A stretch of 64,000 bases of DNA from Pseudomonas sp. Q11 (GCF_024494355.1 NZ_JAKNQY010000008.1:124001-188000); one strand, 5' to 3'. Counted from the stretch's first letter, positions 1-11,660 are shown. Notes: a model not told the origin generated them from the letters alone. A program made the numbers and translations.

Positions 1-636
1 GGCAAAGCCCATTTCGTGGGTCACGCAAAGCATGGTCATGCCGTCTTCGGCCAGGCCGATCATGGTGTCCAGAACCTCTTTCACCATTTCCGGGTCGAGT
101 GCCGAAGTCGGTTCGTCGAACAGCATGATTTTCGGTTTCATGCACAGGGCACGGGCGATGGCCACACGCTGCTGCTGGCCGCCGGAGAGCTGGCCCGGGT
201 ATTTGTGCGCCTGCTCTGGAATGCGTACGCGCTCCAGGTAATGCATGGCGATTTCCTCGGCCTTGCGCTTGGGCATCTTGCGCACCCACATCGGCGCCAG
301 GGTGCAGTTCTGCAGGATGGTCAAGTGCGGGAACAGGTTGAAGTGCTGGAACACCATGCCGACTTCACGGCGGATCGCTTCGATCTGCTTGAGGTCGTTG
401 GTCAGTTCCACGCCATCGACCACGATGCGGCCCTGCTGGTGCTCTTCCAGGCGGTTGAGGCAGCGGATGGTGGTGGATTTGCCGGAACCCGACGGGCCGC
501 ACAACACGATACGCTCGCCCTGCTGGACGTTCAGGTTGATGTCTTTCAACACGTGGAACTGGCCGTACCACTTGTTCACGCCCTGCATCTGAATAATGCC
601 TTCAGGGCTCACAGGCTGTTTGATCGCTTCACTCAT
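1..636 (-). CDS. aapP: Amino-acid ABC transporter ATP-binding protein (partial)
   Basis: This is the ATPase of a polar amino-acid importer, acting on the cytoplasmic face of the membrane with the two permeases encoded just upstream. The window holds the first 212 residues. The translation shows Walker A (GPSGSGKST, near residue 47), the ABC signature ([15 protein letters not shown]), Walker B with D-loop ([13 protein letters not shown]) and the H-loop (VTHEMGFA), after which the gene runs off the window start; about 40 residues should be missing. It starts with ATG at 636, 11 bases after the aapM stop, so it is the last gene of aapJQMP. The family is certain. The exact substrate range is inferred from the four-gene architecture. 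Confidence 0.93.
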   Translation of the reverse strand, partial: MSEAIKQPVSPEGIIQMQGVNKWYGQFHVLKDINLNVQQGERIVLCGPSGSGKSTTIRCLNRLEEHQQGRIVVDGVELTNDLKQIEAIRREVGMVFQHFNLFPHLTILQNCTLAPMWVRKMPKRKAEEIAMHYLERVRIPEQAHKYPGQLSGGQQQRVAIARALCMKPKIMLFDEPTSALDPEMVKEVLDTMIGLAEDGMTMLCVTHEMGFA

Positions 637-647
637 AAACTACGCTC

Positions 648-1745
648 CTAACGCTTGTGGCCAGTGTCCAGCTTGCGTTCCAAATGCATGGAATAGCGGG
701 ACATACCAAAACAGAAAATCCAGAACACCAGGGCGGCGAACACATAGCCTTCGGTGGCCATGCCCAGCCATTTCGGGTCGGCGGCAGCTTGTTTCACGCT
801 GTTGAGCAGGTCGAACAGGCCGATGATGATCACCAGGCTGGTGTCCTTGAACAGCGCGATGAAGGTGTTGACGATACCCGGGATGACCATCTTCAGGGCT
901 TGCGGCAAAATCACCAGGCCCATGCTGCGCCAGTAGCCCAGGCCCATCGCCGCGGCCGCTTCGTACTGACCTTTGGGGATCGCTTGCAGGCCGCCACGCA
1001 CCACTTCCGCCACGTAGGCCGACTGGAACAAGATCACGCCAATCAGTGCCCGCAGCAGTTTGTCGAAGTTCATACCTTCAGGCAGGAACAGCGGCAACAT
1101 CACCGAGGACATGAACAACACTGTGATCAACGGCACGCCACGCCAGAACTCGATGAAGGTCACGCAGACCACGCGGATCGCCGGCATGTTCGAGCGTCGG
1201 CCCAAAGCCAGCACGATGCCCAGCGGCAAAGCCCCGGCAATACCGACGGTGGCGATGACCAGGGTCAGCATCAGGCCGCCCCATTGGCTGGTCGACACGG
1301 TGGCCAGACCGAACACGCCACCGTGCAGCAGGCACCAGGCGATGATCGGATACAGCACCAGGAAGCTCAGGCCGTAGACCGCCTTGCGCGGGAAGCGCGA
1401 GATGAACAACGGTGCCACACCGATGACCGCCAGCCACACGGTCAGGTCCACGCGCCAGCGCAGGTCCGCCGGGTAGTAACCGTACATGAACTGGCCGAAG
1501 CGCTGCTGGATGAACACCCAGCAGGCGCCCTCCTTGGTGCAGTCAGCCTGGGTGGTGCCGACCCAGTTGGCATCGAGGATCGCCCAACTGATGATCGGTG
1601 GAACCACGAGGTAAATCAGGTAGAACGCGAACAGTGTCAGCAAGGTGTTGAGCCAGCTGGAGAACATGTTCGCACGCATCCATGCCACCGGCCCGAACAC
1701 TTTGCTCGGCGGCGGCATATCAGGTTTGAAAGTATGGGATGTCAT
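648..1745 (-). CDS. aapM: Amino-acid ABC transporter permease AapM
   Basis: This is a 365-residue inner-membrane permease of the HisM/GlnP type. Several hydrophobic segments precede a C-terminal transport domain that carries the EAA loop (GQYEAAAAMGLGYW, near residues 262-275), which docks on the ATPase. The long N-terminal part, with a periplasmic stretch rich in Cys and Trp, is typical of AapM rather than of short HisM proteins of about 230 residues. It lies between aapQ and aapP with short spacers and pairs with AapQ to form the channel. The ATG at 1745 lies 10 bases after the aapQ stop. Confidence 0.9.
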   Translation of the reverse strand: MTSHTFKPDMPPPSKVFGPVAWMRANMFSSWLNTLLTLFAFYLIYLVVPPIISWAILDANWVGTTQADCTKEGACWVFIQQRFGQFMYGYYPADLRWRVDLTVWLAVIGVAPLFISRFPRKAVYGLSFLVLYPIIAWCLLHGGVFGLATVSTSQWGGLMLTLVIATVGIAGALPLGIVLALGRRSNMPAIRVVCVTFIEFWRGVPLITVLFMSSVMLPLFLPEGMNFDKLLRALIGVILFQSAYVAEVVRGGLQAIPKGQYEAAAAMGLGYWRSMGLVILPQALKMVIPGIVNTFIALFKDTSLVIIIGLFDLLNSVKQAAADPKWLGMATEGYVFAALVFWIFCFGMSRYSMHLERKLDTGHKR

Positions 1746-1755
1746 GCGCTTTTCC

Positions 1756-2937
1756 TCACCGCTCGATCAGCGCAATGCGCTTGTTGTACCAGTTCATCAG
1801 CAGGGAAATGCTGATACTGATCGCCAGGTACACGCTCATGGTGATGGCAATAACTTCGATCGCCTGCCCGGTCTGGTTCAGCACCGTACCGGCAAACAGC
1901 GAAACCATTTCCGGATAACCGATACCGGCCGCCAACGAGGAGTTCTTCGCCAGGTTCAGGTATTGGCTGGTCAGCGGCGGGATGATCACGCGCAGGGCTT
2001 GCGGGATAATCACCTTGCGCAGGGTCGGACCGTTGCGCAGGCCCAGGGAATGAGCCGCTTCGGACTGGCCGTGGCTAACCGACTTGATGCCCGAACGCAC
2101 GATCTCGGCGATGAACGCCGCGGTGTACACCGTCAGTGCCAAAGTCAATGCCAGCAATTCGGGAATCAGTACCCAGCCACCGACGAAGTTGAAGCCCCTG
2201 AGTTCCGGCATTTCCCAGTGCACAGGGGCGCCGAAGACCAGGGCGCACAGCGCCGGGATCACCAGGAACAACGCCAGGCCCACCCAGAATTTGTGGAACG
2301 GCTCGCCCGTGGCTTCGAAACGCTTATTGGCCCAGCGGGTCATCAGCACGATGGCGACGATCGCCAGCACGACGCTGATCACAAATGGCCAGAACCCGTC
2401 CGCCACCAGTGCGGCCGGCATGTTCAGGCCCCGGCTGCTGACAAAGAAGGTGTCACCGAAGTTATGGGCGGCGCGCGGTCCCGGCATGGTCAGGAACACC
2501 GCGAAGTACCAGAACAGGATTTGCAGCAATGGCGGGATGTTACGGAAAACCTCCACGTACACCGTTGCCACTTTGGCGATGATCCAGTTTTTCGACAGCC
2601 GGGCCACGCCGACTATGAAACCGAGAATCGTCGCCAGAATCACGCCGATGAACGTCACCAGCAGAGTGTTGAGCAACCCGATGACAAAGACACGGGCGTA
2701 GCTGTCCGCTTCGGTGTAGTCGATCAGGGTTTGAGCGATGCCGAACCCGGCACTGCGCTCCAGAAAGCTGAAACCGGAGGTGATGCCCCGGTGCTCAAGG
2801 TTGGTTTGCGTGTTATCGAACAGAAACCAGCCCAGTGAAACCACCGCCACAATGGTGACGATCTGAAATACCCAGGCACGCACTCGTGGATCGCTGAGGC
2901 TAAGCCTCTGCTTAGGTGCGCCGATTGAATTTTGCAT
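1756..2937 (-). CDS. aapQ: Amino-acid ABC transporter permease AapQ
   Basis: This is a 393-residue inner-membrane permease and partner of AapM. The C-terminal transport domain includes an EAA-type loop (GQSEAAHSLGLRNG) and several long hydrophobic helices. An N-terminal cytoplasmic leader and first helix (VFQIVTIVAVVSLGWFLF) precede a large insert, as in AapQ proteins. It is the second gene of the operon, separated from aapJ by 65 bases that contain a perfect 12-bp hairpin. The ATG at 2937 is the natural start. The family is clear and the substrate is inferred to be general L-amino acids. Confidence 0.9.
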   Translation of the reverse strand: MQNSIGAPKQRLSLSDPRVRAWVFQIVTIVAVVSLGWFLFDNTQTNLEHRGITSGFSFLERSAGFGIAQTLIDYTEADSYARVFVIGLLNTLLVTFIGVILATILGFIVGVARLSKNWIIAKVATVYVEVFRNIPPLLQILFWYFAVFLTMPGPRAAHNFGDTFFVSSRGLNMPAALVADGFWPFVISVVLAIVAIVLMTRWANKRFEATGEPFHKFWVGLALFLVIPALCALVFGAPVHWEMPELRGFNFVGGWVLIPELLALTLALTVYTAAFIAEIVRSGIKSVSHGQSEAAHSLGLRNGPTLRKVIIPQALRVIIPPLTSQYLNLAKNSSLAAGIGYPEMVSLFAGTVLNQTGQAIEVIAITMSVYLAISISISLLMNWYNKRIALIER

Positions 2938-2966
2938 GAAGTGCCCCGCAAAGAATGGAACAGAAC

Positions 2967-2995
2967 ATCACCCGGTGGTTGGCCCACCGGGTGAT
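2967..2995 (-). promoter_or_regulatory. Hairpin in the aapJ-aapQ spacer
   Basis: Perfect 12-base arms (2967-2978 and 2984-2995) close a five-base loop directly after the aapJ stop. No T-run follows on the minus strand, so it looks less like a full terminator than like an mRNA-protecting hairpin. Such structures often let the binding protein be made in excess of the permeases. That role is inferred. Confidence 0.6.
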
Positions 2996-3002
2996 AGAAC
3001 CA

Positions 3003-4034
3003 TCAGCGCACTGGTGGTGCGTATTGAATGCCGCCGTTGGTCCACAGCGCGTTCAGGCCGCGATCGATGTCCAGCGGGGTGCCTTTGCCGAGGTTGCGCT
3101 CGAACACTTCACCGTAGTTACCGACTTGTTTGACGATCTGGACAACCCAGTCTTTGGGCAGCTTCAGGTCTTTACCGTATTCACCGTCAGCACCGAGCAT
3201 ACGGGCGACGTCCGGGTTCTTGGTGGATTTGGCTTCAGCTTCAACGTTCTTCGAAGTGATGCCGGCTTCTTCAGCGTTGAGCATGGCATAGCCAGTCCAG
3301 CGCACGACTTTCGCCCACTCTTCGTCGCCATTACGCACGACCGGACCCAATGGCTCCTTGGAGATGGTTTCCGGCAGAACCACGTAGTCCTTCGGTGCGG
3401 CCAGTTTGCTGCGCTGGGCGAACAGCTGGGACTTGTCGGAGGTCAGCACGTCGCAACGACCGGATTCCAGCGACTTGGCGCTTTCATCGGAGGTATCGAA
3501 GGTGATCGGGGTGTACTTCAGACCGTTGCCACGGAAGTAGTCGGAAACGTTCAGCTCGGTGGTGGTACCGGCCTGGATGCAGATGGTTGCACCGTCCAGT
3601 TCCTTGGCGCTCTTGACGCCCAGCTTGCTATTTACCAGGAAGCCGATGCCGTCGTAGTAGGTAATGAAGCCTGGGAAAATCAGGCCCATGCCCGCGTCAC
3701 GAGAGCTGGTCATGGTGGTGTTGCGCGACAGGATGTCAATTTCGCCAGACTGCAGCGCGGTGAAACGCTCCTTGGCGTTCAACTGGCTGAATTTCACTTT
3801 GGTCGCATCGCCGAATATGGCAGCGGCCACGGCGCGGCAGAAGTCGGCGTCGATACCGAGGATCTTGCCGGAGGCATCAGGCACCGAGAAACCCGGCAGG
3901 CCATCGCTCACACCGCATTGCACAAAGCCTTTCTTTTGTACGGCATCCAGGGTTGCACCCGCCTGAGCGAACCCGCTGACACCGAGCACTGCTGCTGCAG
4001 TCACGACTGCCAGGGTGGATTTCAGTAACTTCAT
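3003..4034 (-). CDS. aapJ: Periplasmic amino-acid-binding protein AapJ
   Basis: This is a 343-residue solute-binding protein of the general L-amino-acid transporter. It begins with a classical signal peptide (charged MKLLK, hydrophobic core, cleavage after GFAQAG or nearby). The mature part has the SBP_bac_3 hallmarks: an N-terminal GLPGFSVPDASGKILGID stretch, then DADFCRAVAAAIFGD and a T-S-S-R-D segment near residue 105. A strong GGAGG ribosome-binding site precedes the ATG at 4034. It is first in the aapJQMP operon, so the promoter should lie in 4035-4506. It captures the substrate in the periplasm and delivers it to AapQ/AapM. Confidence 0.92.
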   Translation of the reverse strand: MKLLKSTLAVVTAAAVLGVSGFAQAGATLDAVQKKGFVQCGVSDGLPGFSVPDASGKILGIDADFCRAVAAAIFGDATKVKFSQLNAKERFTALQSGEIDILSRNTTMTSSRDAGMGLIFPGFITYYDGIGFLVNSKLGVKSAKELDGATICIQAGTTTELNVSDYFRGNGLKYTPITFDTSDESAKSLESGRCDVLTSDKSQLFAQRSKLAAPKDYVVLPETISKEPLGPVVRNGDEEWAKVVRWTGYAMLNAEEAGITSKNVEAEAKSTKNPDVARMLGADGEYGKDLKLPKDWVVQIVKQVGNYGEVFERNLGKGTPLDIDRGLNALWTNGGIQYAPPVR

Positions 4035-5163
<1,129 letters not shown>

Positions 5164-5261
5164 GTGGGCATGGGGCATGTCAACCCCTTGACGATCACAC
5201 TACGCCGCGTCCGTTTCTTGCATTACACTGGCCGGCGTACATTCCTTAACCAATCGATGAG

Positions 5262-6725
5262 ATGACCGTGCTCAAAGCACTCAAGAAGATGTTCGGTAAA
5301 AGCGAGGCCGAGCAGCTCGCGCCTGGCGCAAGCGCACCTGCCCACAGCCCGAGCCGTGCCGAGGTGCAAAAAAAACCGCGTCGGGCAACGCCTGTTGCTA
5401 ACACAGAAAAAGACGCGAGCACTGCGCCTGTCGCCCCCGCGCCGGAACAGCTACGCAACGAAGCCCCCAAACCACGCCGCGAGCGCGCACCAAAACCGCC
5501 GGTCGTTGCCTGGAAGCTCGAGGATTTCGTCGTAGAACCCCAGGAAGGCAAGACCCGCTTCCATGACTTCAAACTCGCCCCGGAACTGATGCATGCCATC
5601 CAGGACCTGGGCTTCCCGTACTGCACGCCGATCCAGGCGCAGGTGCTGGGGTTCACCCTCGCCGGTAAAGATGCCATCGGCCGCGCCCAGACCGGCACCG
5701 GCAAGACCGCCGCGTTCCTGATTTCCATCATCACCCAGTTGCTACAGACCCCGCCGCCCAAAGAACGCTACATGGGCGAACCGCGAGCGCTGATCATCGC
5801 GCCGACCCGCGAGCTGGTGGTGCAGATCGCCAAGGACGCCGCTGACCTGACCAAGTACACCGGGCTGAACGTCATGACATTCGTCGGCGGCATGGACTTT
5901 GACAAGCAACTCAAGCACCTCGAAGCCCGTCACTGCGACATTCTGGTGGCAACGCCAGGACGCCTGCTGGACTTCAACCAGCGCGGCGATGTGCACCTGG
6001 ACATGGTCGAGGTGATGGTGCTGGACGAAGCCGACCGCATGCTCGACATGGGCTTCATCCCGCAAGTGCGCCAGATCATTCGCCAGACTCCGCCGAAAAG
6101 CGAACGCCAGACCTTGCTGTTTTCCGCCACTTTCACCGAAGACGTGATGAACCTGGCCAAACAATGGACCACTGACCCGTCCATCGTCGAGATCGAGGCG
6201 CTGAACGTCGCCAGCGAAAATGTCGAACAGCACATCTACGCCGTGGCCGGTGCCGACAAGTACAAGCTGCTCTACAACCTGGTCAACGACAACGGTTGGG
6301 AGCGCGTGATGGTGTTCGCCAACCGCAAGGACGAAGTCCGTCGTATCGAGGAGCGCCTGGTGCGCGATGGCGTTAACGCCGCCCAGTTGTCGGGCGACGT
6401 GCCGCAACACAAACGCATCAAGACGCTGGAAGGCTTTCGCGAAGGCAAGATCCGGGTGCTGGTGGCCACCGATGTGGCCGGGCGCGGGATTCATATCGAC
6501 GGGATCAGCCACGTGATCAACTTCACCCTGCCGGAAGTGCCGGACGACTATGTGCACCGGATCGGACGCACTGGGCGCGCAGGTGCCGAGGGCGTGTCCA
6601 TCAGCTTTGCCGGGGAAGACGACTCCTATCAGTTACCGTCCATCGAGGCGCTGCTGGGGAAAAAAATCAGTTGCGAAACCCCGCCGACCCATCTGCTTCG
6701 TCCGGTTGAGCGCAAACGCCCTTAA
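5262..6725 (+). CDS. rhlB: DEAD-box ATP-dependent RNA helicase RhlB
   Basis: This is a 487-residue helicase that unwinds structured RNA and in gammaproteobacteria assists RNase E. The core has the Q-motif region ([10 protein letters not shown]), motif I AQTGTGKT, Ia [14 protein letters not shown] ([10 protein letters not shown]), III SAT (LFSATFT) and [12 protein letters not shown]. About 90 residues of basic, low-complexity sequence rich in Lys, Arg, Ala and Pro precede the core, likely an RNA-binding extension. The core ends soon after motif VI. A Rho-independent terminator follows the stop. The start at 5262 fits both the N-terminal [13 protein letters not shown] and the position of the dauB neighbour. 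Confidence 0.93.
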   Translation: MTVLKALKKMFGKSEAEQLAPGASAPAHSPSRAEVQKKPRRATPVANTEKDASTAPVAPAPEQLRNEAPKPRRERAPKPPVVAWKLEDFVVEPQEGKTRFHDFKLAPELMHAIQDLGFPYCTPIQAQVLGFTLAGKDAIGRAQTGTGKTAAFLISIITQLLQTPPPKERYMGEPRALIIAPTRELVVQIAKDAADLTKYTGLNVMTFVGGMDFDKQLKHLEARHCDILVATPGRLLDFNQRGDVHLDMVEVMVLDEADRMLDMGFIPQVRQIIRQTPPKSERQTLLFSATFTEDVMNLAKQWTTDPSIVEIEALNVASENVEQHIYAVAGADKYKLLYNLVNDNGWERVMVFANRKDEVRRIEERLVRDGVNAAQLSGDVPQHKRIKTLEGFREGKIRVLVATDVAGRGIHIDGISHVINFTLPEVPDDYVHRIGRTGRAGAEGVSISFAGEDDSYQLPSIEALLGKKISCETPPTHLLRPVERKRP

Positions 6726-6742
6726 CCAACGCTACAAACTAG

Positions 6743-6776
6743 AAAGCGCAGCCTCAAGTGGCTGCGCTTTTTTTTG
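6743..6776 (+). terminator. rhlB terminator
   Basis: A stem of AAAGCGCAGC pairing with GCTGCGCTTT closes a short loop and is followed by a run of T, just after the rhlB stop. Confidence 0.9.
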
Positions 6777-6801
6777 TCCGGCATATTGCTCGATCGAACT
6801 A

Positions 6802-6819
6802 AAAGTCCATAATGGACAA
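6802..6819. promoter_or_regulatory. Palindromic operator candidate upstream of dauB
   Basis: GTCCATAATGGAC at 6805-6817 is a near-perfect dyad 34 bases before the dauB start. Read in reverse, its flank (TGGACTTTTAG) matches the promoter region of the convergent binding-protein gene (10762-10779). A DauR site is the natural guess. Confidence 0.5.
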
Positions 6820-6850
6820 AATAGTTTAATTCGAGCATTCCGGAGTCCCG

Positions 6851-7798
6851 ATGCCCAGCGCGCCTTATGTAATGAACCAAGCCCAGGCCCGAGAGCTGCT
6901 CGGGCAGGTCGACGTACCGCAGATTTTACGCAAGCTATTCCACGACCTTGCCGCCGGACAGGCCGTCCAACCGGCCCAGCAACTTGTGGCGTTTCCCCAG
7001 GGTGCCGGGGATTTCATCAACTACCTGGGCGTGCTGGTCGAAGATCAGGTCTATGGGGTCAAGACTTCGCCGTATATCGTGCGCGAGCAAGGTCCATTGG
7101 TGACCGCCTGGACCTTGCTGATGTCGATGCAGACCGGCCAACCACTGCTGCTGTGCGATGCCGCCGAACTGACGACCGCCCGCACCGCAGCCACCACCGC
7201 CGTTGCCGTGGATGCCCTCGCCCCGTTCCAGGCCCAGCGTTTGGCAGTCATCGGCAGCGGCGCAGTGGCAAGGGCCCACGTGCAGTACGTCAAGGGTTTG
7301 CGGGACTGGCAAAGCATCAGCCTCTACTCGCCCAGCCTGCAGAATAAATCGCCGCAAGAGCTTGCTTCGCTCACCGATCTGGATCCGCGCCTGCAAATCG
7401 CTGCCAGCCTTGAAGCGGCGCTGCACGACGCCGATGTCGTGATGCTCTGCACCTCGTCCGCTGAGACGGTGCTTGACCCGCAGACGCTGACCAAACCGAC
7501 CCTGATTACCTCCATCAGCACCAATGCTCCGCGCGCCCATGAAGTGTCACCCCAGAGCCTCAACGATATGGACGTATTCTGTGACTATCGTCAGACCACT
7601 CCCGGTTCGGCCGGTGAAATGCTGATTGCCTCTGAACAGCACGGTTGGGACGCGTCACGCCTTGTTGGGGATTTGCCTGAATTGCTCAGCGAACACGTGG
7701 CGCGCCCCAACTATGAACGCCATGTGTTCTTCCGCTCCCTCGGCCTGGGACTGGAAGACGTTGCGCTGGCGAATGCGCTTTACCAGCTTCACAACTGA
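6851..7798 (+). CDS. dauB: NAD(P)H-dependent L-arginine dehydrogenase DauB (ornithine cyclodeaminase family)
   Basis: This is a 315-residue protein of the ornithine cyclodeaminase/mu-crystallin family with a Rossmann site (LAVIGSGAVARAHVQY). In the known Pseudomonas pathway DauA oxidises D-arginine to 2-ketoarginine plus ammonia and DauB reduces this to L-arginine, so the pair racemises D-arginine for catabolism. The assignment rests on the gene order rhlB-dauB-dauA-dauR followed by a binding protein. A ketimine reductase (1-piperideine-2-carboxylate type) is the main alternative within the family. GGAG precedes the ATG at 6851. A REPIN fills the gap to dauA. Confidence 0.82.
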   Translation: MPSAPYVMNQAQARELLGQVDVPQILRKLFHDLAAGQAVQPAQQLVAFPQGAGDFINYLGVLVEDQVYGVKTSPYIVREQGPLVTAWTLLMSMQTGQPLLLCDAAELTTARTAATTAVAVDALAPFQAQRLAVIGSGAVARAHVQYVKGLRDWQSISLYSPSLQNKSPQELASLTDLDPRLQIAASLEAALHDADVVMLCTSSAETVLDPQTLTKPTLITSISTNAPRAHEVSPQSLNDMDVFCDYRQTTPGSAGEMLIASEQHGWDASRLVGDLPELLSEHVARPNYERHVFFRSLGLGLEDVALANALYQLHN

Positions 7799-7810
7799 CA
7801 CAGCCAATTT

Positions 7811-7903
7811 CCCTTGTGGGAGCGAGCCTGCTCGCGATGCGGTTTATCAGATAAGAATATGTGGCTGACACACCGCATCGCGAGCAGGCTCGCTCCCACA
7901 GGG
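7811..7903. repeat. REPIN between dauB and dauA
   Basis: Two inverted REP units (GTGGGAGCGAGCCTGCTCGC and its complement) lie at 7815-7840 and 7876-7900, around an AT-richer centre. Complementarity continues inward (GCGATGCGGT with ACCGCATCGC). Confidence 0.92.
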
Positions 7904-7934
7904 TTGTACTAACTCCCGGCACCGCGCTCCATAG

Positions 7935-9071
<1,137 letters not shown>

Positions 9072-9159
9072 CCCCACTCAGGTGACGCATCGCCACGATT
9101 GCGGCACACTCCCCCGCGCCCCTGCTTCACGGGGCGCCGACGCTGCCTGGAGCCCTGTC

Positions 9160-9786
9160 ATGAACGCCCCGCAACCCGACCCGACACTGGATAATTTTCG
9201 CACCATCGCCGAAGCCATCGCCACGCTGTTCTACCCTCACGCCGAGGTGGTGCTGCACGACCTGCGCACGCAGAAAGTCGATTACATCGCCAATAATCTA
9301 TCCAAGCGCGTGATTGGTGATGACTCGTCCCTGGAGGACATGCTCAGCGAGGACGTCAGCGAACGAAACATCGGGCCCTACGAGAAACTGAATTGGGATG
9401 GGCAGAAGATCCGCAGCCTCAGCAGCGTACTGCGTGATGCCGGGGGGCACCCACTGGCGGTGTTGTGCATCAATCTGAATATTTCGCTATTCGAGAACGC
9501 CAAGGCCGCGCTGGACCTGTTCCTTGCACCGGGCAAGTTGATCCCGCAGCCGGACTCACTGTTTCGCGATGACTGGCAGGAGCGGATCAACACCTTCCTC
9601 CACGCCTGGATGCGCGAACGCCAGTTGAGCCTGAACCTGCTGACCCGCGACCATAAACGCGAACTGGTGCTGGCGCTGCACGCCGAAGGCGCCTTCAAGG
9701 GCAAAAGCGCCTCCAACTATGTCGCCAATGTGCTGAACATGGGCCGGGCGACGGTTTACAAGCATTTGAAGGAGTTGAAGGGCTGA
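9160..9786 (+). CDS. dauR: PAS / HTH transcriptional regulator DauR (YheO family)
   Basis: This is a 208-residue regulator with an N-terminal YheO-type PAS domain (residues ~10-125, including FYPHAEVVLHDLRT) and a C-terminal helix-turn-helix (SASNYVANVLNMGRATVYKH). Members in Pseudomonas repress the dauBAR genes and respond to arginine-related signals. An in-frame upstream ATG at 9082 exists, but TGGAG at 9148-9152 supports ATG 9160 and the encoded protein then matches family length. It ends against the convergent binding-protein gene with a REPIN between them. Confidence 0.82.
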   Translation: MNAPQPDPTLDNFRTIAEAIATLFYPHAEVVLHDLRTQKVDYIANNLSKRVIGDDSSLEDMLSEDVSERNIGPYEKLNWDGQKIRSLSSVLRDAGGHPLAVLCINLNISLFENAKAALDLFLAPGKLIPQPDSLFRDDWQERINTFLHAWMRERQLSLNLLTRDHKRELVLALHAEGAFKGKSASNYVANVLNMGRATVYKHLKELKG

Positions 9787-9811
9787 GGTTTTGGGTTGCC
9801 TTCGCTGACGC

Positions 9812-9906
9812 CATCGCGAGCAGGCTCGCTCCCACATTTGATCTCATTGCACACAGATATCGTGTACGACGCAAATCCCGTGTGGGAGCGAGCCTGCTCG
9901 CGATAA
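9812..9906. repeat. REPIN between dauR and the convergent binding-protein gene
   Basis: The two REP arms lie at 9812-9835 and 9881-9904 in inverted orientation. Placed between convergent genes, the hairpin could end both transcripts. Confidence 0.92.
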
Positions 9907-9913
9907 CGATCAA

Positions 9914-10690
9914 TCAGTCGCCATAGATATCCGACTTGAAATACTTGGCCTGAATCTTCTGGTACTCACCATTGGCCCGAATCCCGTCGATGGCCTTGTT
10001 CAAGTCCGCCACAAGTTCGGTATTGCCCTTGCGCACCGCGATACCTGCGCCTTCACCGACGTATTTCGGGTCCTTGAGCTCCGGTCCGACGAACGCGTAG
10101 CCCTTGCCTCGCGGCATCGACAGGAAATCGTCTAGTGGGATGGTGTCGGCGAATATCGCGTCCAGGCGACCGGACGCCAGGTCCATGTAGATTTCTTCGT
10201 TGTTGCTGTAGCGCTTGACCGTCACGCCCTTGGGTTCGAACACCTCCGTGGCGAAACGATCGGTGGTGGTGGCCCGCTGCACGCCCACGGTCTTGCCTTT
10301 GAGACTGGCGTATTGATCATCGACCACCGCGCCTTCCTTCATGACCAGCCGCGACGAGGTGAAGTAGTACTTGTGAGTAAAATCCACCGACTTCTTACGT
10401 TCTTCGGTGATGGTCATGGACGACAGCGCCATGTCGATTTTCTTCACCTTGAGCGACGGAATCAGCCCGTCAAACTCACTCTCGATCCACTGGCACTTGA
10501 CCTTCATCTGCGCGCACAGCGCATTGCCGATGTCGTAGTCGAAACCCTCGATCTTCCCTTCGGAGGTCTTGGAAGCAAACGGTGGATAGGCCGCTTCGAT
10601 GCCGATGCGCAAGGTTTTCTCGGCGGCGAACAGGCTGCTGGAGGCCAGCAGGCTCAAGGCCAGGCCGGTGATGAGGGGGAGTTTTTTCAT
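9914..10690 (-). CDS. Periplasmic basic-amino-acid-binding protein (ArtJ/AotJ-like)
   Basis: This is a 258-residue SBP_bac_3 protein with a Sec signal peptide ([18 protein letters not shown], cleavage near LFAAE). The mature protein has the family signatures [23 protein letters not shown] and [15 protein letters not shown]. The closest families bind lysine, arginine, ornithine or histidine. No permease or ATPase gene is adjacent, so it must share a transporter encoded elsewhere. Its position beside dauBAR and a shared operator-like motif suggest arginine or D-arginine capture. ATG 10690 is chosen over an upstream TTG because it begins a normal signal peptide. Confidence 0.85.
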   Translation of the reverse strand: MKKLPLITGLALSLLASSSLFAAEKTLRIGIEAAYPPFASKTSEGKIEGFDYDIGNALCAQMKVKCQWIESEFDGLIPSLKVKKIDMALSSMTITEERKKSVDFTHKYYFTSSRLVMKEGAVVDDQYASLKGKTVGVQRATTTDRFATEVFEPKGVTVKRYSNNEEIYMDLASGRLDAIFADTIPLDDFLSMPRGKGYAFVGPELKDPKYVGEGAGIAVRKGNTELVADLNKAIDGIRANGEYQKIQAKYFKSDIYGD

Positions 10691-10741
10691 GATCAATCTC
10701 TCGCGGGTTGTTGTTGGTTTGGCAGAGAAAGGTGAAACGAC

Positions 10742-10784
10742 GGACTTTTATGTACTTATAAATCCATACTGGACTTTAATGTAC
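10742..10784. promoter_or_regulatory. Candidate operator region of the basic-amino-acid-binding protein gene
   Basis: Two 14-base direct repeats (GGACTTT-T/A-ATGTAC) start at 10742 and 10771, 29 bases apart. Between and across the second lies ATCCATACTGGAC (10762-10774), matching the palindrome upstream of dauB at 11 of 13 positions. The gene starts at 10690 on the minus strand, so this is its promoter region. Confidence 0.5.
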
Positions 10785-10831
10785 ATATCGTCAATTGGGG
10801 AAACCGGGAAATTGATGGGAGGCTGATGGCC

Positions 10832-10926
10832 TCATCGCGAGCAGGCTCGCTCCCACAGGGGGCCTGCGTCGAACACACATGTTATGCACAACAAAGAACC
10901 ACTGTGGGAGCGAGCCTGCTCGCGAT
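10832..10926. repeat. REPIN downstream of moaE
   Basis: Inverted REP arms lie at 10834-10857 and 10903-10926 with an unrelated centre, between the moaE 3' end and the binding-protein promoter. Confidence 0.92.
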
Positions 10927-10961
10927 GGCGGCCTAACGACCCATGAAAAACTGCAGGTTAT

Positions 10962-11414
10962 CTACTGCTTCCAGCGCCCCGCCGCCGCATGATCGCTGTC
11001 GCGCCCTTCCACCCACCGCGGGCCATCCACGGTGTTTTCCTTTTTCCAGAACGGCGCACGGGTCTTGAGGTAGTCCATGACAAAGGCGCAGGCATCGAAT
11101 GCTGCCTGGCGATGGGCGCTGGCGGCCGCCACGAAGACGATCGGTTCGCCCGGTTCCAGGGCACCGATGCGGTGCAGGACTTCCAGCTTGAGCAACGGCC
11201 AGCGCTGCTCGGCCTCGGCGGCGATCTTGCCCAAGGCTTTTTCAGTCATGCCCGGGTAGTGCTCCAGAAACATCCCGGACACCTCGAGGCCGTCATTGAA
11301 GTCACGCACGTAGCCGACAAAACTCACCACCGCCCCCACACCGACATTGGCCGCGTGCATCGCGTTGACTTCGCCCCCTGCGTCGAACGGATCGGCCTGC
11401 ACACGAATCGCCAT
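10962..11414 (-). CDS. moaE: Molybdopterin synthase catalytic subunit MoaE
   Basis: This is a 150-residue cytosolic enzyme that, with thiocarboxylated MoaD, inserts the dithiolene sulfurs into cyclic pyranopterin monophosphate. The FVGYVRDFNDG, LEHYPGMTEKAL and HRIGALEPGE segments are characteristic. The catalytic-site stretch ASAHRQAAFDACAF and the active-site lysines near FWKKE are all present. A GGAGG site precedes ATG 11414, three bases after the moaD stop. It is last in the moaC-moaD-moaE operon and is followed by a REPIN. Confidence 0.95.
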   Translation of the reverse strand: MAIRVQADPFDAGGEVNAMHAANVGVGAVVSFVGYVRDFNDGLEVSGMFLEHYPGMTEKALGKIAAEAEQRWPLLKLEVLHRIGALEPGEPIVFVAAASAHRQAAFDACAFVMDYLKTRAPFWKKENTVDGPRWVEGRDSDHAAAGRWKQ

Positions 11415-11417
11415 GGC

Positions 11418-11660
11418 TCAGCCTCCGGTCACGGTGGGAAAGAATGCGACTTCGTCGCCGTCGGCCAGCGGCTCGTCGAGCTGGCACAGGTCTTCGTTGC
11501 GGGCGCACATCAGGTTTTGTTCTTTCAATACATCGAAACCTTCACGCGCGGCCAACAACATCCGCACATCGTCCACCGTGGAGAAATCGCCCTCGACCTT
11601 CTGCGAGTCAACGCCCAACGCTTCGCGGTAACGCGCAAAAAACTTCACGGTGATATTCAT
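11418..11660 (-). CDS. moaD: Molybdopterin synthase sulfur-carrier subunit MoaD
   Basis: This is an 80-residue ubiquitin-fold sulfur carrier ending in the Gly-Gly that is adenylated and thiocarboxylated (FFPTVTGG). The ATG at 11660 overlaps the end of moaC by four bases, so it is translationally coupled. Length and the [13 protein letters not shown] start match the family. It joins MoaE to form the heterotetrameric synthase. Confidence 0.94.
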   Translation of the reverse strand: MNITVKFFARYREALGVDSQKVEGDFSTVDDVRMLLAAREGFDVLKEQNLMCARNEDLCQLDEPLADGDEVAFFPTVTGG

